From NCBI GenBank assembly GCA_027003085.1, contig JALWYR010000066.1, forward strand, positions 1-23,422: a DNA stretch of 23,422 nt, given 5' to 3'. Made by a program: the position numbers and the translations under genes. Shown one piece after another: positions 1 to 7,580 of the stretch (position 1 is the first letter of the stretch; every line of letters begins with the position of its first letter). Source of the DNA: Flavobacteriales bacterium. Its GTDB lineage: Bacteria; Bacteroidota; Bacteroidia; Flavobacteriales; Flavobacteriaceae. The notes under the pieces were generated by a model. That model was not told where the DNA came from. It worked only from the letters and a program-made list of their open reading frames with translations, and did not search any database.

Positions 1-356
1 TGGACTATTACAAAATACGCATTTTTTTTATTCATATACTTTGATTTGCGATAAAGCTAATAAAATCAAACTGTTCAGAGAATTTCAGCCTACTTTTTGT
101 CCATTAAGCCGAATTTTCAAATGCTGTTTGCTACATTTGTCCTGTAATTGAATTCAAGGGGAAATTAATAGAAGTAATCACCGAAGCAACAGAGATTTCT
201 CAGTCGCGCCCTTCGGGCGCGACTGAGAAATGACATCTTCCTTCAATGTTTGCAGTAGCGAACAATCATAAACCCGGATATTACAAGCAAGGCCGGATGC
301 CCCATTGTAGCCGCGCGATTTATCGCGCGGGAAAGCGATTTATCGCGCGCCAATAA
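1..356. other. AT-rich intergenic stretch with hairpin repeats, no gene seen
   Basis: Positions 1-190 are AT-rich with no convincing reading frame or RNA gene. The rest holds a 17-bp-arm palindrome (listed separately) and a short hairpin: CGCGCGA at 312-318 pairs with TCGCGCG at 323-329, and the motif GCGATTTATCGCGCG recurs directly at 334-348. The stretch runs into repeat copy A at 357. No promoter or gene could be supported. Confidence 0.6.
195..231. repeat. Perfect palindrome, 17-bp arms, 3-nt loop
   Basis: Arms 195-211 and 215-231 are exact reverse complements around TTC. The left half (GAGATTTCTCAGTCGCGCCC) recurs at about 7161-7180, where the right half is degraded. The right half ends in GAAATGAC. 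No T-run follows, so it is not an obvious terminator. The pattern fits an interspersed repeat module rather than a gene-specific signal. Confidence 0.7.
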
Positions 357-956
357 GCGCCAGGGATGGGAGCGGTTATGCGGCGTAGGGTAGGCATCGC
401 TTCAAGCATGAAATTATCACACCAAGTTTTGTTCTTTTTGCCGATAACGGCATTGGCAACCCTTGCCATAGCTGCGGCTATGCCTTCGGATTGCCGGCTT
501 TGTTCTCGACAAAAATAACTGCAACTTTTCCAATACTTTATGCTTGAAGCGATGCCGGCGCGGCATGGTTTGCTGCCGGCGAGCAAGCTCCGAGGAACCG
601 AGGAGACATCGCAGCAAGCTATACAAAAACAGGCAGACCCAAGCCGCATTTGAGCGGACAGCCCGGCGGTTGCGGCCAGGCGTTGCAGCAAGCATAAAAT
701 AATGGCTGCTGCAACGCCGTGAGGAAACGGGTTTCCGCAAGGGCGCTCCGCCGCCCCGAAGCGGAACCCGTGGCGCCGCCGCGGCGCGCAAAGCGCGCCG
801 GGCGGATGGCCGGACGTATCCGATTGAAAATCAATACGCCCCGGCCCGCGGCGAAGCCGCGGGCCGGGGCAATCATAATCCCGTTCCAACGTCCGGCCTT
901 CCGCCGCGGGCATCCGCCCGCCGGCGGCGCCCCGAACGCCGGCAGCCGGGCGCCCC
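357..956 (+). repeat. Structured interspersed repeat, copy A (expanded, 600 bp)
   Basis: It opens with GCGCCAGGGATGGGAGCGG (357-375), which contains the start of AGCGGTTA (371-378). The arm TGCGGC (379-384) pairs with GCCGCA (643-648), followed by TTTGAGCGGA (649-658), and the copy ends with GCAGCCGGGCGCCCC (942-956). The 5' GCGCC can pair with the 3' GGCGC. The interior stem is expanded by a 17-bp perfect inverted repeat (393-409 with 540-556) enclosing about 130 nt. A further stem, GGCGTTGCAGCA/TGCTGCAACGCC, lies near 678-716 and is followed by GTGAGGAA. It stops 6 bp short of the 3' end of the RsmI-like gene. I saw no credible protein in it. It may be a structured RNA or a non-autonomous mobile element. 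Confidence 0.65.
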
Positions 957-962
957 GAAAAT

Positions 963-1682
963 TCATTCCGCCAAAACCAAAAAAACGGCCGGACGTTTAT
1001 GTAGCCGGGGTTTCGGCACCTTTATCCATTCCGCTATCCTGCGGGTGGCTATCCATTCCGTTTCCAAGGTCAAATCCGTGGCCACACAAAGCAAAGTGTC
1101 GGGATGAAGCGTTTGGAGCAGGATATTCAACATTTTGTCATTGCGGTAGGGTGTTTCGATAAATATTTGCGTTTCGTTGTTGCGGCGCGAACGGCTTTCC
1201 AACCGGCGTAAATGCCCGGACAATTGCGGCGTTTTTACAGGTAAATAACCGTGAAAGGCAAAGCGTTGGCCGTTTAAGCCCGAGGCCATCAACGCCAGGA
1301 AAATCGACGAAGGCCCCACAAGGGGTTTTACCCGGATGCCTTGACAATGGGCCAAATGCACGATTTTTGCACCCGGATCGGCAATACCCGGCAAGCCCGC
1401 CTCGGACATCAATCCCATGGGGTGGCCTGCCAGTAACGGATTCAAAAAGTGTTTTATTTCAGCCGGGTCGGTATGGCGGTTGAGTTCAAAGAAATGCAAT
1501 CGGGCCTGGTTTTTTTCCGGCAGCAAGGCCTTGATGAGCCGGCGGGCGGCCTTTTCGCGTTCGGCAATAAAATAATCGATATCCTTCAAAACCCGGGCAG
1601 TGTAGGGCGGAAAAACGCATCCGGGTTCCGCCGGGCCCAAAAAGTTGGGAATCAAATACAGGATACCGTGTTTAGCACTCAC
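963..1682 (-). CDS. RsmI-like SAM-dependent methyltransferase (tetrapyrrole methylase fold)
   Basis: A 239-residue protein of the SAM-dependent tetrapyrrole methylase superfamily, closest to the RsmI branch. RsmI 2'-O-methylates C1402 of 16S rRNA with RsmH. The glycine-rich SEAGLPGIADPG segment (about residues 93-104) corresponds to the RsmI SDAGTPxISDPG loop, and VGPSSIFLALMASG is the next conserved block. The start is GTG at 1680-1682, overlapping the end of the upstream phosphatase gene by 11 bp, so the two are translationally coupled. Bacteroidota often carry such a shorter RsmI-like protein in addition to a canonical RsmI (about 280 residues), so the exact rRNA target is uncertain. It is the last gene of the dnaA operon; its stop lies 6 bp from repeat copy A. 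Confidence 0.8.
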   Translation of the reverse strand: MSAKHGILYLIPNFLGPAEPGCVFPPYTARVLKDIDYFIAEREKAARRLIKALLPEKNQARLHFFELNRHTDPAEIKHFLNPLLAGHPMGLMSEAGLPGIADPGAKIVHLAHCQGIRVKPLVGPSSIFLALMASGLNGQRFAFHGYLPVKTPQLSGHLRRLESRSRRNNETQIFIETPYRNDKMLNILLQTLHPDTLLCVATDLTLETEWIATRRIAEWIKVPKPRLHKRPAVFLVLAE

Positions 1683-2151
1683 CCTTGTTTATTTTTCCGG
1701 CTATGCGGTCGGTGGCCCGGTCGAGCATATCGTAAACAACATGAATCAACGAACGGCCGCTCATATACGGGTCGGGAACATCGAGGTGTTCACCGGGATA
1801 AAGCTCATCGAGCACCAAAGCCACCTTTTGGCGGTCGGCTTCGCTACGGGCCATGCGCAATACTTGGCGCAGATTATCAGCATCCATTACGTAGATGCGA
1901 TCGAAACGGTCGAAATCGCGGGGTGTGAACAATCGTGCCCGGTGGTCGAGCGGGCAATTGTGTTCAGCGCAAATATCGCGTGTGAGTTTACAAGGCGGCT
2001 CGCCCAAATGGTAATGGTCCAAACCGGCCGAGTCCACGAAGTGGATGTCCGTGTCGATTTTTTTTTTCAAAAGGCCCTCGGCCATGGGCGAACGGCAAAT
2101 ATTTCCCAGGCAAACAAACAAAACGGCACATCCCTTTTTCTTCGTATCCAT
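1672..2151 (-). CDS. Low-molecular-weight protein tyrosine phosphatase
   Basis: A 159-residue cytoplasmic phosphatase of the LMW-PTP family, at the family's usual length. The P-loop signature VCLGNICRS places the nucleophile at Cys14 and the phosphate-binding Arg at 20. The general-acid Asp is in the VPDPYMSG segment (Asp127). The family removes phosphate from tyrosine residues, often on polysaccharide-export kinases, or from small phosphate esters; the substrate here cannot be told. It starts 4 bp after the dnaA stop and overlaps the methyltransferase gene downstream, so all three should share one transcript. Confidence 0.9.
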   Translation of the reverse strand: MDTKKKGCAVLFVCLGNICRSPMAEGLLKKKIDTDIHFVDSAGLDHYHLGEPPCKLTRDICAEHNCPLDHRARLFTPRDFDRFDRIYVMDADNLRQVLRMARSEADRQKVALVLDELYPGEHLDVPDPYMSGRSLIHVVYDMLDRATDRIAGKINKGEC

Positions 2152-2155
2152 CGGC

Positions 2156-3568
2156 TCAAAGTCCCGTTAATCTATTTTCCAATTCCAGAACGGTTTTGCG
2201 GAAGTGTTTGTCCACATCCATCAAATCCCTAACGGTTTTGAGCGCATATATCACCGTGGCATGGTTACGCTTGCCTATACGTGTGCCGATTTGGTCCAAA
2301 GACGAATCGGTGTATTTTTTAGACAAATACATGGAAATTTGTCGGGCTTGGACCACTTCGCGCCTGCGCGAACGTGATTGGAGGGCTTCGACGTCCAAAC
2401 CGAAGTATTCGGCCACAATACGTTGGATGGTATCGCAGGTAAATACGGGTTTGCTTTGGCGAACAAAATTACTTACCACTTCACGGGCCAGATCCAAGTC
2501 CAATTTACGGTGGTTGAAAGCCGCCTGGGCTATCATGCTGTTCAAGATTCCTTCGATTTCGCGCACATTGGATTTGACATGGCGGGCAATGTAGTCCACC
2601 ACTTCATCGTCCATCCGCACGCCATCGTGTTCCAGCTTAAAGCGGATGATTTTTTTGCGGGTTTCGAAATCCGGTGCTTTAAGCTCGGCAGCAAGTCCCC
2701 ACTTAAAACGCGAAAGCAACCTTACTTCCACATCGCGCATATCCACGGGGGCCTTGTCGGAGGTAAATATCAGTTGTTTTTTGTTTTGGTGCAGGTGATT
2801 GAAAATTTGGAAAAAGATTTTTTGCACACCCGTTTTTCCGGCCAAGAATTGCACATCGTCCACGATGAGCACGTCGATCATTTGGTAGAAATGGATAAAA
2901 TCGTCGCGCGTTTTGTTGACCACCGACGAGGTATATTGCTGGGTGAATTTTTCGGTGGACACGTAGAGCACGTTTTTGTCGGGATGCAAACGCTTGACTT
3001 CTATTCCGATGGCATTGGCCAAATGGGTTTTTCCCAAGCCTACACCACCGTAGATAAACAATGGGTTAAACGACGTGTTACCCCAATGTTTTGTGATGGC
3101 TTTGCCGGCATTGACGGCCAAGCGATTGTTGGGCCCTTCCACAAAATTTTCGAGCGTATAATTGGGGTTGAGTTGCGAGTCGATACGCATTTTTTGAACG
3201 CCGGGAATCACGAAAGGATTTTTGAATTCTTTGCTTTGGGGTTTTGTATAATTATTGGTGTCCACTTTGGGCTTCATGGTTCCCGGATATTCCAAATGGG
3301 CGTTTTGCGAAGCGGGATTATTGGACATGCGGACCAAATATTTGAGTTGGGCATGTTTGCCCAATTGCTTGACCAAAGCCGTTCGAAGCAGGTCGATATA
3401 ATGCGTTTCGATCCATTCGTAGTATAAATTGGTGGGCACTTCGATGGTGAGCACATTCCCGTTGAGCGAAACGGGCTTGATGGGGCGGAACCATGCGGAA
3501 AAAATTTCTTCCGACACGTTCTCGCGGATAAATTGCAGACATTCGTTCCAAACCTTTTTTGCGCTCAT
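2156..3568 (-). CDS. dnaA: Chromosomal replication initiator protein DnaA
   Basis: A complete 470-residue DnaA. Domain I (about 1-85) is followed by a low-complexity linker (85-130), then the AAA+ ATPase (about 135-340) with Walker A GGVGLGKT at 174-181 and Walker B VLIVDDVQFL with Asp237/238. The DNA-binding domain IV at the C terminus has RRREVVQARQISMYL and GKRNHATVIYALKTV, the variant of the DnaA-box recognition signature. The ATG start gives a normal N terminus (KKVWNECLQFI). It is first in an operon with the phosphatase and the RsmI-like gene, and is divergent from the thioesterase. The intergenic region shows no cluster of TTATCCACA boxes, so the origin may lie elsewhere. Confidence 0.97.
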   Translation of the reverse strand: MSAKKVWNECLQFIRENVSEEIFSAWFRPIKPVSLNGNVLTIEVPTNLYYEWIETHYIDLLRTALVKQLGKHAQLKYLVRMSNNPASQNAHLEYPGTMKPKVDTNNYTKPQSKEFKNPFVIPGVQKMRIDSQLNPNYTLENFVEGPNNRLAVNAGKAITKHWGNTSFNPLFIYGGVGLGKTHLANAIGIEVKRLHPDKNVLYVSTEKFTQQYTSSVVNKTRDDFIHFYQMIDVLIVDDVQFLAGKTGVQKIFFQIFNHLHQNKKQLIFTSDKAPVDMRDVEVRLLSRFKWGLAAELKAPDFETRKKIIRFKLEHDGVRMDDEVVDYIARHVKSNVREIEGILNSMIAQAAFNHRKLDLDLAREVVSNFVRQSKPVFTCDTIQRIVAEYFGLDVEALQSRSRRREVVQARQISMYLSKKYTDSSLDQIGTRIGKRNHATVIYALKTVRDLMDVDKHFRKTVLELENRLTGL

Positions 3569-3742
3569 ACCGCCTAACTTCCTGATTTAATGTTTGCTTA
3601 ATTAAGTTTTAAAATGACGGGCCGCAGGCCCGCTTTTCAAAAAACAAAAATTGGAAAAAATTTCCGACAAAAAAAATTTTTTTCCCGCAGGTTTTTAAAA
3701 AAGATTTTCGTATATTCAGCGCCTCGAAAACATGTTTTTTTT
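3569..3742. promoter_or_regulatory. Divergent promoter region of dnaA and the thioesterase gene, with a small hairpin
   Basis: This 174-bp AT-rich region must carry promoters for both directions. It holds a perfect hairpin CGGGCC-GCA-GGCCCG at 3618-3632, flanked by AAAA on one side and CTTTT on the other, about 50 nt upstream of the dnaA start. Runs of A and T at 3640-3700 are typical of bent or easily melted DNA. No clear TAnnTTTG box or DnaA box was found; GTATATTCAG (3709-3718) is the nearest to a -7 box for the thioesterase gene. Confidence 0.4.
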
Positions 3743-4144
3743 ATGTCCTCGTCCCCCTTTTTCATCCGTATTCGCACGCGTTATAACGAAACCGACCAAA
3801 TGGGTTACATCCATCACGGTGTTTATCCCGCCTATTTGGAAATGGCCCGCATCGAATGGCTTAAACAATTCGGAATATCATATAAACAAATGGAAATCAA
3901 CGGGATACTGCTTCCTGTTTACAAAATGAACATCAAATATTTCAAACCGCTCACCTTTGACGAATCCATCCGCGTATTTGTAAAACCCAAGGTGCAGCGG
4001 GGAGCCCGGCTAAGTTTTGCCTACGAAATTTATAACGAAGAAAACATTAAAACCACCGAAGCGGTTGTGGAATTGGTTTTTACCAACCGCCGTGGCAAAC
4101 CCATTAAGCCTCCCCGTGAAATCCTGGAAAAATTGACTATTTAG
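3743..4144 (+). CDS. Acyl-CoA thioesterase, YbgC/4-hydroxybenzoyl-CoA thioesterase family
   Basis: A 133-residue hotdog-fold thioesterase when started at ATG 3743 (MSSSPFFIRIRTRYNETDQMGY). The open frame extends back to 3614, but that part is lysine/phenylalanine-rich and matches no family sequence, and YbgC proteins are about 135 residues long. The family signature, an Asp followed by a Gly-x-x-His-His run and then an E-x-A-R-x-E helix, is seen in NETDQMGYIHHGVYPAYLEM. The family hydrolyses acyl-CoA thioesters, with the Asp of ETDQ as catalytic residue; chain-length preference cannot be read. The gene is divergent from dnaA and convergent with the SixA-type gene. Confidence 0.85.
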   Translation: MSSSPFFIRIRTRYNETDQMGYIHHGVYPAYLEMARIEWLKQFGISYKQMEINGILLPVYKMNIKYFKPLTFDESIRVFVKPKVQRGARLSFAYEIYNEENIKTTEAVVELVFTNRRGKPIKPPREILEKLTI

Positions 4145-4148
4145 AACC

Positions 4149-4182
4149 GGAATAAATTGTGAAAATTTTTTACATTTATTCC
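4149..4182. terminator. Possible AT-rich bidirectional hairpin between convergent genes
   Basis: GGAATAAAT (4149-4157) and ATTTATTCC (4174-4182) are exact complements. They lie between the thioesterase stop (4144) and the stop of the SixA-type gene (4203). The loop contains a T-run, but none follows the stem, so it may only protect mRNA ends. Confidence 0.35.
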
Positions 4183-4202
4183 AACGTAAATTGTTAACGA
4201 AG

Positions 4203-4691
4203 TTACAGTTCTTTGGGTTCGACATAAAGCAATTCCTGCCATGATGCCCAAGGCAAATCATTCCACTTTTCGGCATAAAATCCCACCCCGAAAGTTCCCG
4301 ATGTGGGTAAGTTCATGATTTTTTTGTCCTTGAAGCGGTTTACCCAATCGGTCAGGTCGGGATTATGGCCTACAATAAAAACCCGTTGTATTTTATCGTC
4401 CAGTCCGTATAGCAAATCGAAGATATTTTCTTCGTCGCCGGTATAAAGTATTTTTTCGACCCGTATGGGAATATCTTTCCCCAAAATTTTTTGAAGTATT
4501 TTGGCCGTTTGCTTGGCACGTTTGGCATGGCTTGTTATAATCAAATCGGGTTTAATGCCCCGCTTTTTCAGGTATTTGGCCACTTTGGCCGTGCGTTTTC
4601 GCCCTTTGTTTTTTAGCGGGCGTTCTTTGTCGGTCCAGGAAGGAATTTTCCAAGACGACTTACCGTGCCTGATTATATAAACTTCGCGCAT
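4203..4691 (-). CDS. SixA-like histidine phosphatase
   Basis: A 162-residue histidine phosphatase (phosphoglycerate-mutase-like superfamily) of the SixA type. The phosphohistidine motif RHGKSSW is at the N terminus (Arg8, catalytic His9), TSHAKRAKQTA supplies the second Arg region (about 53-63), and GHNPDL supplies the second His (109). SixA in E. coli dephosphorylates a phosphohistidine on a signalling or phosphotransferase protein; the target here is unknown. It starts 12 bp after the antiporter stop on the same strand and is probably the last gene of that operon. Many lysines in residues 20-75 make the middle of the protein basic. Confidence 0.85.
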   Translation of the reverse strand: MREVYIIRHGKSSWKIPSWTDKERPLKNKGRKRTAKVAKYLKKRGIKPDLIITSHAKRAKQTAKILQKILGKDIPIRVEKILYTGDEENIFDLLYGLDDKIQRVFIVGHNPDLTDWVNRFKDKKIMNLPTSGTFGVGFYAEKWNDLPWASWQELLYVEPKEL

Positions 4692-4703
4692 TGTTGTGAT
4701 GGT

Positions 4704-5978
4704 TTAGTCGTTGTCGTCGCTTAGTTGCCATTTGTCGATCAACGGGTTATCGTGGGAAAAGGCTCCATGGTCGAAATTTTCCATAAGTTCGAATTCTTCT
4801 TCGGTGGTTTTACGACCCGAAAACAGCAAGCCTATCATCATAAGTAAGGCCGAGCCCAATATTACGAACGAAATCACTTCGCTAAATTCGGGCAGGCGAT
4901 AATCGAGCGGAATTTTGAAAAACAACAAAACCGTAATCAAACCCCGCGGTGCCATGAGCACTTCGGGAAAAACACTGCTTCCGCGATAGAATAATTTAAG
5001 GTTCACAAAACGCACCAATATGGTCAGCATCAATATCATGCTTCCCAAAATAATTACTCCCGGATGAACCATGGCTTCAAGGTTGATGGTCATCCCGAAA
5101 ACCACAAAAAAGAAGGTGCGAATAAGAAAGGCGGTTTCGAAGGTAATGGTCTTGAATTGTTCGCGCACCTCTTCGATTCGTTGTTGCCAGAAAAATTTTC
5201 GCAAAATACCCCGGAAAAAAAGATTATAGTTTTCCAGCATCAAACCGAACACCAATATCAGAATCAATGACGACAAATGGAATAATTTGCCCAGCACAAA
5301 CAAAGTGGTCAAAATGGACAGGAAAAGAAAAAATTTTATTTTGGTGGTAATATGTTCAAACATAAAAATCAGCACGTAACCCACCACCAACGAAACCACC
5401 AGGGTAAATATCAATCCCAGTCCCACCTTGGTAACAACATGTCCTCCGGCATCGGGTATGGCCAAAACGATGTCGAACAACAAAATGCCCAGAATGTCGC
5501 TAAATGTGGATTCGTAAATCAAAAATTCCTTTTTCGGTTCGTCCAAATTCATTACGCTGGGAATCACAATGGCGCTGCTCACCACCGACAATGGAACCGC
5601 GTTCAGGTATGCCGTGTAGAAATCACCGGTCAAACCCAGGTAAAATATCATCCCGGCAATCACAAACGAGGTAGCCAGCAAAATAATGAGTGCCGTAAAA
5701 AACGCCTTCCCAATCAAGGGTAATTTACTTCGCGTGATTTTGAGTTCCAAGGCCGCTTCCAACACAATGAGCAACAAACCTATCAATCCCAACACACTGA
5801 CCGTTACGTGTAGATCGGGCACTTCGTAGCCCAAATACCTCAAACCGTAATGAATCAGCATGCCGGTGCCAATAAGTAAGATAACCGAAGGAATACGGGC
5901 TTTGCGCGACAAGATGTCGAACAAATAGGAAAATATCACCATCAAGCTCAGCGCCAATAAGATATACATTCCATTCAT
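4704..5978 (-). CDS. Monovalent cation:proton antiporter (CPA family)
   Basis: A 424-residue inner-membrane protein with about 11-12 hydrophobic helices spread over residues 5-388 and a hydrophilic acidic tail (about 390-424). It belongs to the cation/proton antiporter superfamily. The ESTFSDILGILLFD segment (Glu156, Asp161) corresponds to the ion-binding helix motif of CPA1 exchangers (E-S-x-x-N/D-D), and APRGLITVLLFF corresponds to the conserved Arg-Gly helix start. It would exchange Na+ or K+ for H+. No TrkA-N or USP domain follows, so it is a minimal exchanger. It begins 4 bp after the kinase stop. Confidence 0.85.
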   Translation of the reverse strand: MNGMYILLALSLMVIFSYLFDILSRKARIPSVILLIGTGMLIHYGLRYLGYEVPDLHVTVSVLGLIGLLLIVLEAALELKITRSKLPLIGKAFFTALIILLATSFVIAGMIFYLGLTGDFYTAYLNAVPLSVVSSAIVIPSVMNLDEPKKEFLIYESTFSDILGILLFDIVLAIPDAGGHVVTKVGLGLIFTLVVSLVVGYVLIFMFEHITTKIKFFLFLSILTTLFVLGKLFHLSSLILILVFGLMLENYNLFFRGILRKFFWQQRIEEVREQFKTITFETAFLIRTFFFVVFGMTINLEAMVHPGVIILGSMILMLTILVRFVNLKLFYRGSSVFPEVLMAPRGLITVLLFFKIPLDYRLPEFSEVISFVILGSALLMMIGLLFSGRKTTEEEFELMENFDHGAFSHDNPLIDKWQLSDDND

Positions 5979-5982
5979 CCTG

Positions 5983-6345
5983 TCAAATATGTTTTATTAT
6001 TAATATAATGTACAATACCAAACCCGTTGTCGCCGCCCAACCTACACCGCCGGCCGCCAAATCTTTGACATCGCGAATGGCTTCGTCGTATCCGCTTTCC
6101 ACACGGTCGGCCAGGCGTTCGATGGATGTGTTCAGTGTTTCGGTGGTTAAAATCAAGCCCCATGCCATGGCAAAGAGGGCCCAATCCAAGGCCGAAAAGT
6201 GCATGAAATAGCCCGAAATGCCCGTTAGCACCGTCAAACCTGACTGCACCATAAAACTGGGTTCACGAAACATCATCCACATACCGCGAAACACGTAGCG
6301 GAAGGCCTTCCAACGACCCGCAACAAATAGCCAAATCGATGCCAT
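5983..6345 (-). CDS. Diacylglycerol/undecaprenol kinase family (DgkA)
   Basis: A small integral-membrane lipid kinase, 120 residues from ATG 6345 (MASIWLFVAGRWKAFRYVF). A TTG start at 6390 would add 15 residues, but ATG gives the family's usual length. The catalytic signature is intact: ETLNTSIERLADRVESG, then the KDLAAGGVGWAA block. Three hydrophobic helices are expected. The family phosphorylates diacylglycerol or undecaprenol using ATP; Bacteroidota members cannot be assigned to either lipid from sequence alone. It is the first gene of a three-gene operon with the antiporter and the phosphatase; the 1.2-kb repeat region lies directly upstream and must hold its promoter. Confidence 0.85.
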   Translation of the reverse strand: MASIWLFVAGRWKAFRYVFRGMWMMFREPSFMVQSGLTVLTGISGYFMHFSALDWALFAMAWGLILTTETLNTSIERLADRVESGYDEAIRDVKDLAAGGVGWAATTGLVLYIILIIKHI

Positions 6346-6423
6346 GGAACCGGGTTTGTTATGCAGTGTAAGATAAGGATTTTCCCGCAATTGGTATCAC
6401 CGGCACTTGGATTGCATCAATTT

Positions 6424-6790
6424 TTTTGACGCTCCGAAGCCCTTCGGGCTTCTCCGCGGCTCCACAAGCCTTCGGCTACCGGGTGCCTTCGCCGAGGGCC
6501 GCGCCTTGTCTTGTTCCGCAGCTTCGCAAGCCGGCAGGCCGTCGCTACGCTCCGGCCTTTGTCTTGCTTCGCAGCTCCGGGAGCCGGCACGCTTCGCCTA
6601 CGGCTTCGCGTTGGTCTCCCTTCGCTTGCTGCGGAACCGCTACGCGTTTCCTTGCTTGCCGCCGGGCCGGCCACGGCCGTCCCGGCTCTTTGCCGGCGAG
6701 CAGCCTGCGGCGTCTCGCCTTGGCGCCGCGGAGCCCTGCCGCTTCGCTCGGACTTTCGCCACGCCCGGCGGCGGTCTCCGCGGGCATTCT
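6424..6790. repeat. Cluster of GC-rich hairpin units, family II, first cluster
   Basis: It begins with a hairpin GAAGCCC-TTC-GGGCTTC (6436-6452). It continues as imperfect units of about 55-65 bp built around CGCCTTGTCTTG, a C/T-rich spacer and GCTCCGGGAGCC-like hairpins (clear units near 6500 and 6558, decayed ones further right). A 25-nt stretch (6495-6519) is identical to 16492-16516 in the second cluster, and CTCCACAAGCC precedes it by about 30 bp in both places. It does not code for protein. Confidence 0.65.
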
Positions 6791-6799
6791 TTTTGTTAT

Positions 6800-6965
6800 T
6801 CCCGCAAAATCGTGAACCCGGCCCCCATATGTCATTCCCGCGAAAGCGGGAATCCAGGGGTTCCGTATTGACTCCGTTTATCCTGCCTGCAAAGTCGATG
6901 AATCCGGCCCCACCTGTCATTCCCGTACCCGCCTGCGCGGGCACAGGCTCCGGCGGGAATCCGGG
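6800..6965. repeat. Two CATTCCCGC...GCGGGAATCC repeats with a duplicated flank
   Basis: ATTCCCGCGAAAGCGGGAAT (6834-6853) is a perfect inverted repeat. A longer copy with a different loop runs from ATTCCCG at 6919 to CGGGAATCC at 6962. Both are preceded by a related block: CCCGCAAAATCGTGAACCCG at about 6820 and a CCTGCAAAGTCGATGAATCC variant at about 6886. ATTCCC(N)nGGGAAT repeats are widespread in bacteria and resemble the dRS3 repeats of Neisseria. They may serve as targets for recombination or insertion. Confidence 0.65.
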
Positions 6966-7048
6966 GTATCCGGTTTGCCATCCTTTGTCATTCTCACAAT
7001 GCAACAAACCCGCGGCGGTTTCGCCTTCAATGTTTAAAGCAGGCTAAC

Positions 7049-7203
7049 GATGTCATTCCGACGGAGTTTTGCTGGCGATAGCAAGGCAAAACGACGAGGA
7101 ATCTCTTCACGGATTGGACAATAGGAACGCAAAGTTCCGCCCCGGATGAAACATCCGTGTTGAGATTTCTCAGTCGCGCCCTGCGGGCGCCCCATCGAAA
7201 TAA
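7049..7203. repeat. TGTCATTCCGACG / GAGATTTCTC interspersed repeat
   Basis: It starts with TGTCATTCCGACGGAG, contains CGACGAGGAATCTC (about 7092-7105), and ends with GAGATTTCTCAGTCGCGCCC and TCGAAAT. Such blocks recur between genes in many Bacteroidota. The right half matches the palindrome at 195-231 (20 bp identical). Both copies precede a structured repeat (A and B) by 100-165 bp, so the two modules may travel together. Confidence 0.55.
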
Positions 7204-7305
7204 CACACTGCTTCAATATTTACAATAGGAGAGCGCAAATCGTAAATCAATAAATCATCGGTTCGATATTCATTATTCGAGGGCGGCCTGCCGCACGCGC
7301 CCAAA

Positions 7306-7527
7306 GCGCCAGGGATGGGAGCGGTTATGCGGCGAAGCGAAAGTCGTATTTTTTGTTCCGGCGGCGGGGGCTCGCAGAGCAAGAGACCACGGCGCCGGAT
7401 TTACAAAAACCGGCTTTTTGCGAGCCGCATTTGAGCGGACAGCCCGGCGGCTGCCACGTGAACGCGCCGCCGGATGAGCCGGAGGTGAAAGCCGGCGGCT
7501 TGCGTGAACGTGAGCAGCCGGGCGCCC
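7306..7527 (+). repeat. Structured interspersed repeat, copy B (222 bp)
   Basis: It opens with GCGCCAGGGATGGGAGCGG, contains AGCGGTTA (7320-7327), stem arms TGCGGC (7328-7333) and GCCGCA (7424-7429), then TTTGAGCGGA (7430-7439), ACAGCCCGGCGG, CCACGTGAACG, and ends with GAACGTGAGCAGCCGGGCGCCC-like sequence at 7506-7527. GCCCGGC after the TTTGAGCGGA block pairs with GCCGGGC near the end, and the 5' GCGCC pairs with the 3' GGCGC. Inner stems include GGCTCGCA/TGCGAGCC (7369-7376 with 7419-7426). It lies just outside the terminator of the DUF1931 gene. Confidence 0.7.
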
Positions 7528-7530
7528 AAA

Positions 7531-7556
7531 ATAAAAAACCGCCCATGGCCGAGCGG
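7531..7556 (-). terminator. Rho-independent terminator of the DUF1931 gene
   Basis: Read on the - strand, a 6-bp stem (CCGCTC / GGGCGG with one G-T pair) around GGCCAT is followed by TTTTTTAT. It is 24 bp downstream of the DUF1931 stop codon. Confidence 0.75.
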
Positions 7557-7580
7557 TAATTTATTTTGAGGGAAATTGCC

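Larger units (their letters stand above)
6346..7580. other. Long gene-free region built from several repeat families
   Basis: No credible gene lies here: all open frames are arginine/alanine-rich products of GC-rich palindromes, with no family features. In order it holds a cluster of GC-rich hairpin units (6424-6790), two CATTCCCGC-type repeats (6800-6965), a Bacteroidota-type TGTCATTCCGACG repeat (7049-7203), structured repeat copy B (7306-7527) and the terminator of the DUF1931 gene (7531-7556). It must also carry the dgkA promoter, which was not identified. Confidence 0.7.

Noticed and set aside
320..1162. Several open frames on both strands (e.g. 320-913 -, 719-1162 +)
   Set aside because: They lie over palindromic repeat copy A, overlap each other in opposite frames, are rich in Arg/Ala/Pro and show no family motif; they are by-products of GC-rich repeats.
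3569..3742. Replication origin next to dnaA
   Set aside because: No cluster of TTATCCACA boxes could be found; only a one-mismatch TTGTCCACA lies inside dnaA at about 2206. AT-richness alone is not enough.
3614..3742. Longer start for the thioesterase
   Set aside because: The added residues are encoded by AT-rich promoter DNA and exceed the family length.
6424..6790. CRISPR array
   Set aside because: Units are imperfect, of variable spacing, and spacers themselves are related hairpins; no cas genes nearby.
6407..7047. Overlapping open frames in the repeat cluster upstream of dgkA
   Set aside because: Same composition bias on both strands, and the frames follow repeat units; no start context or family similarity.
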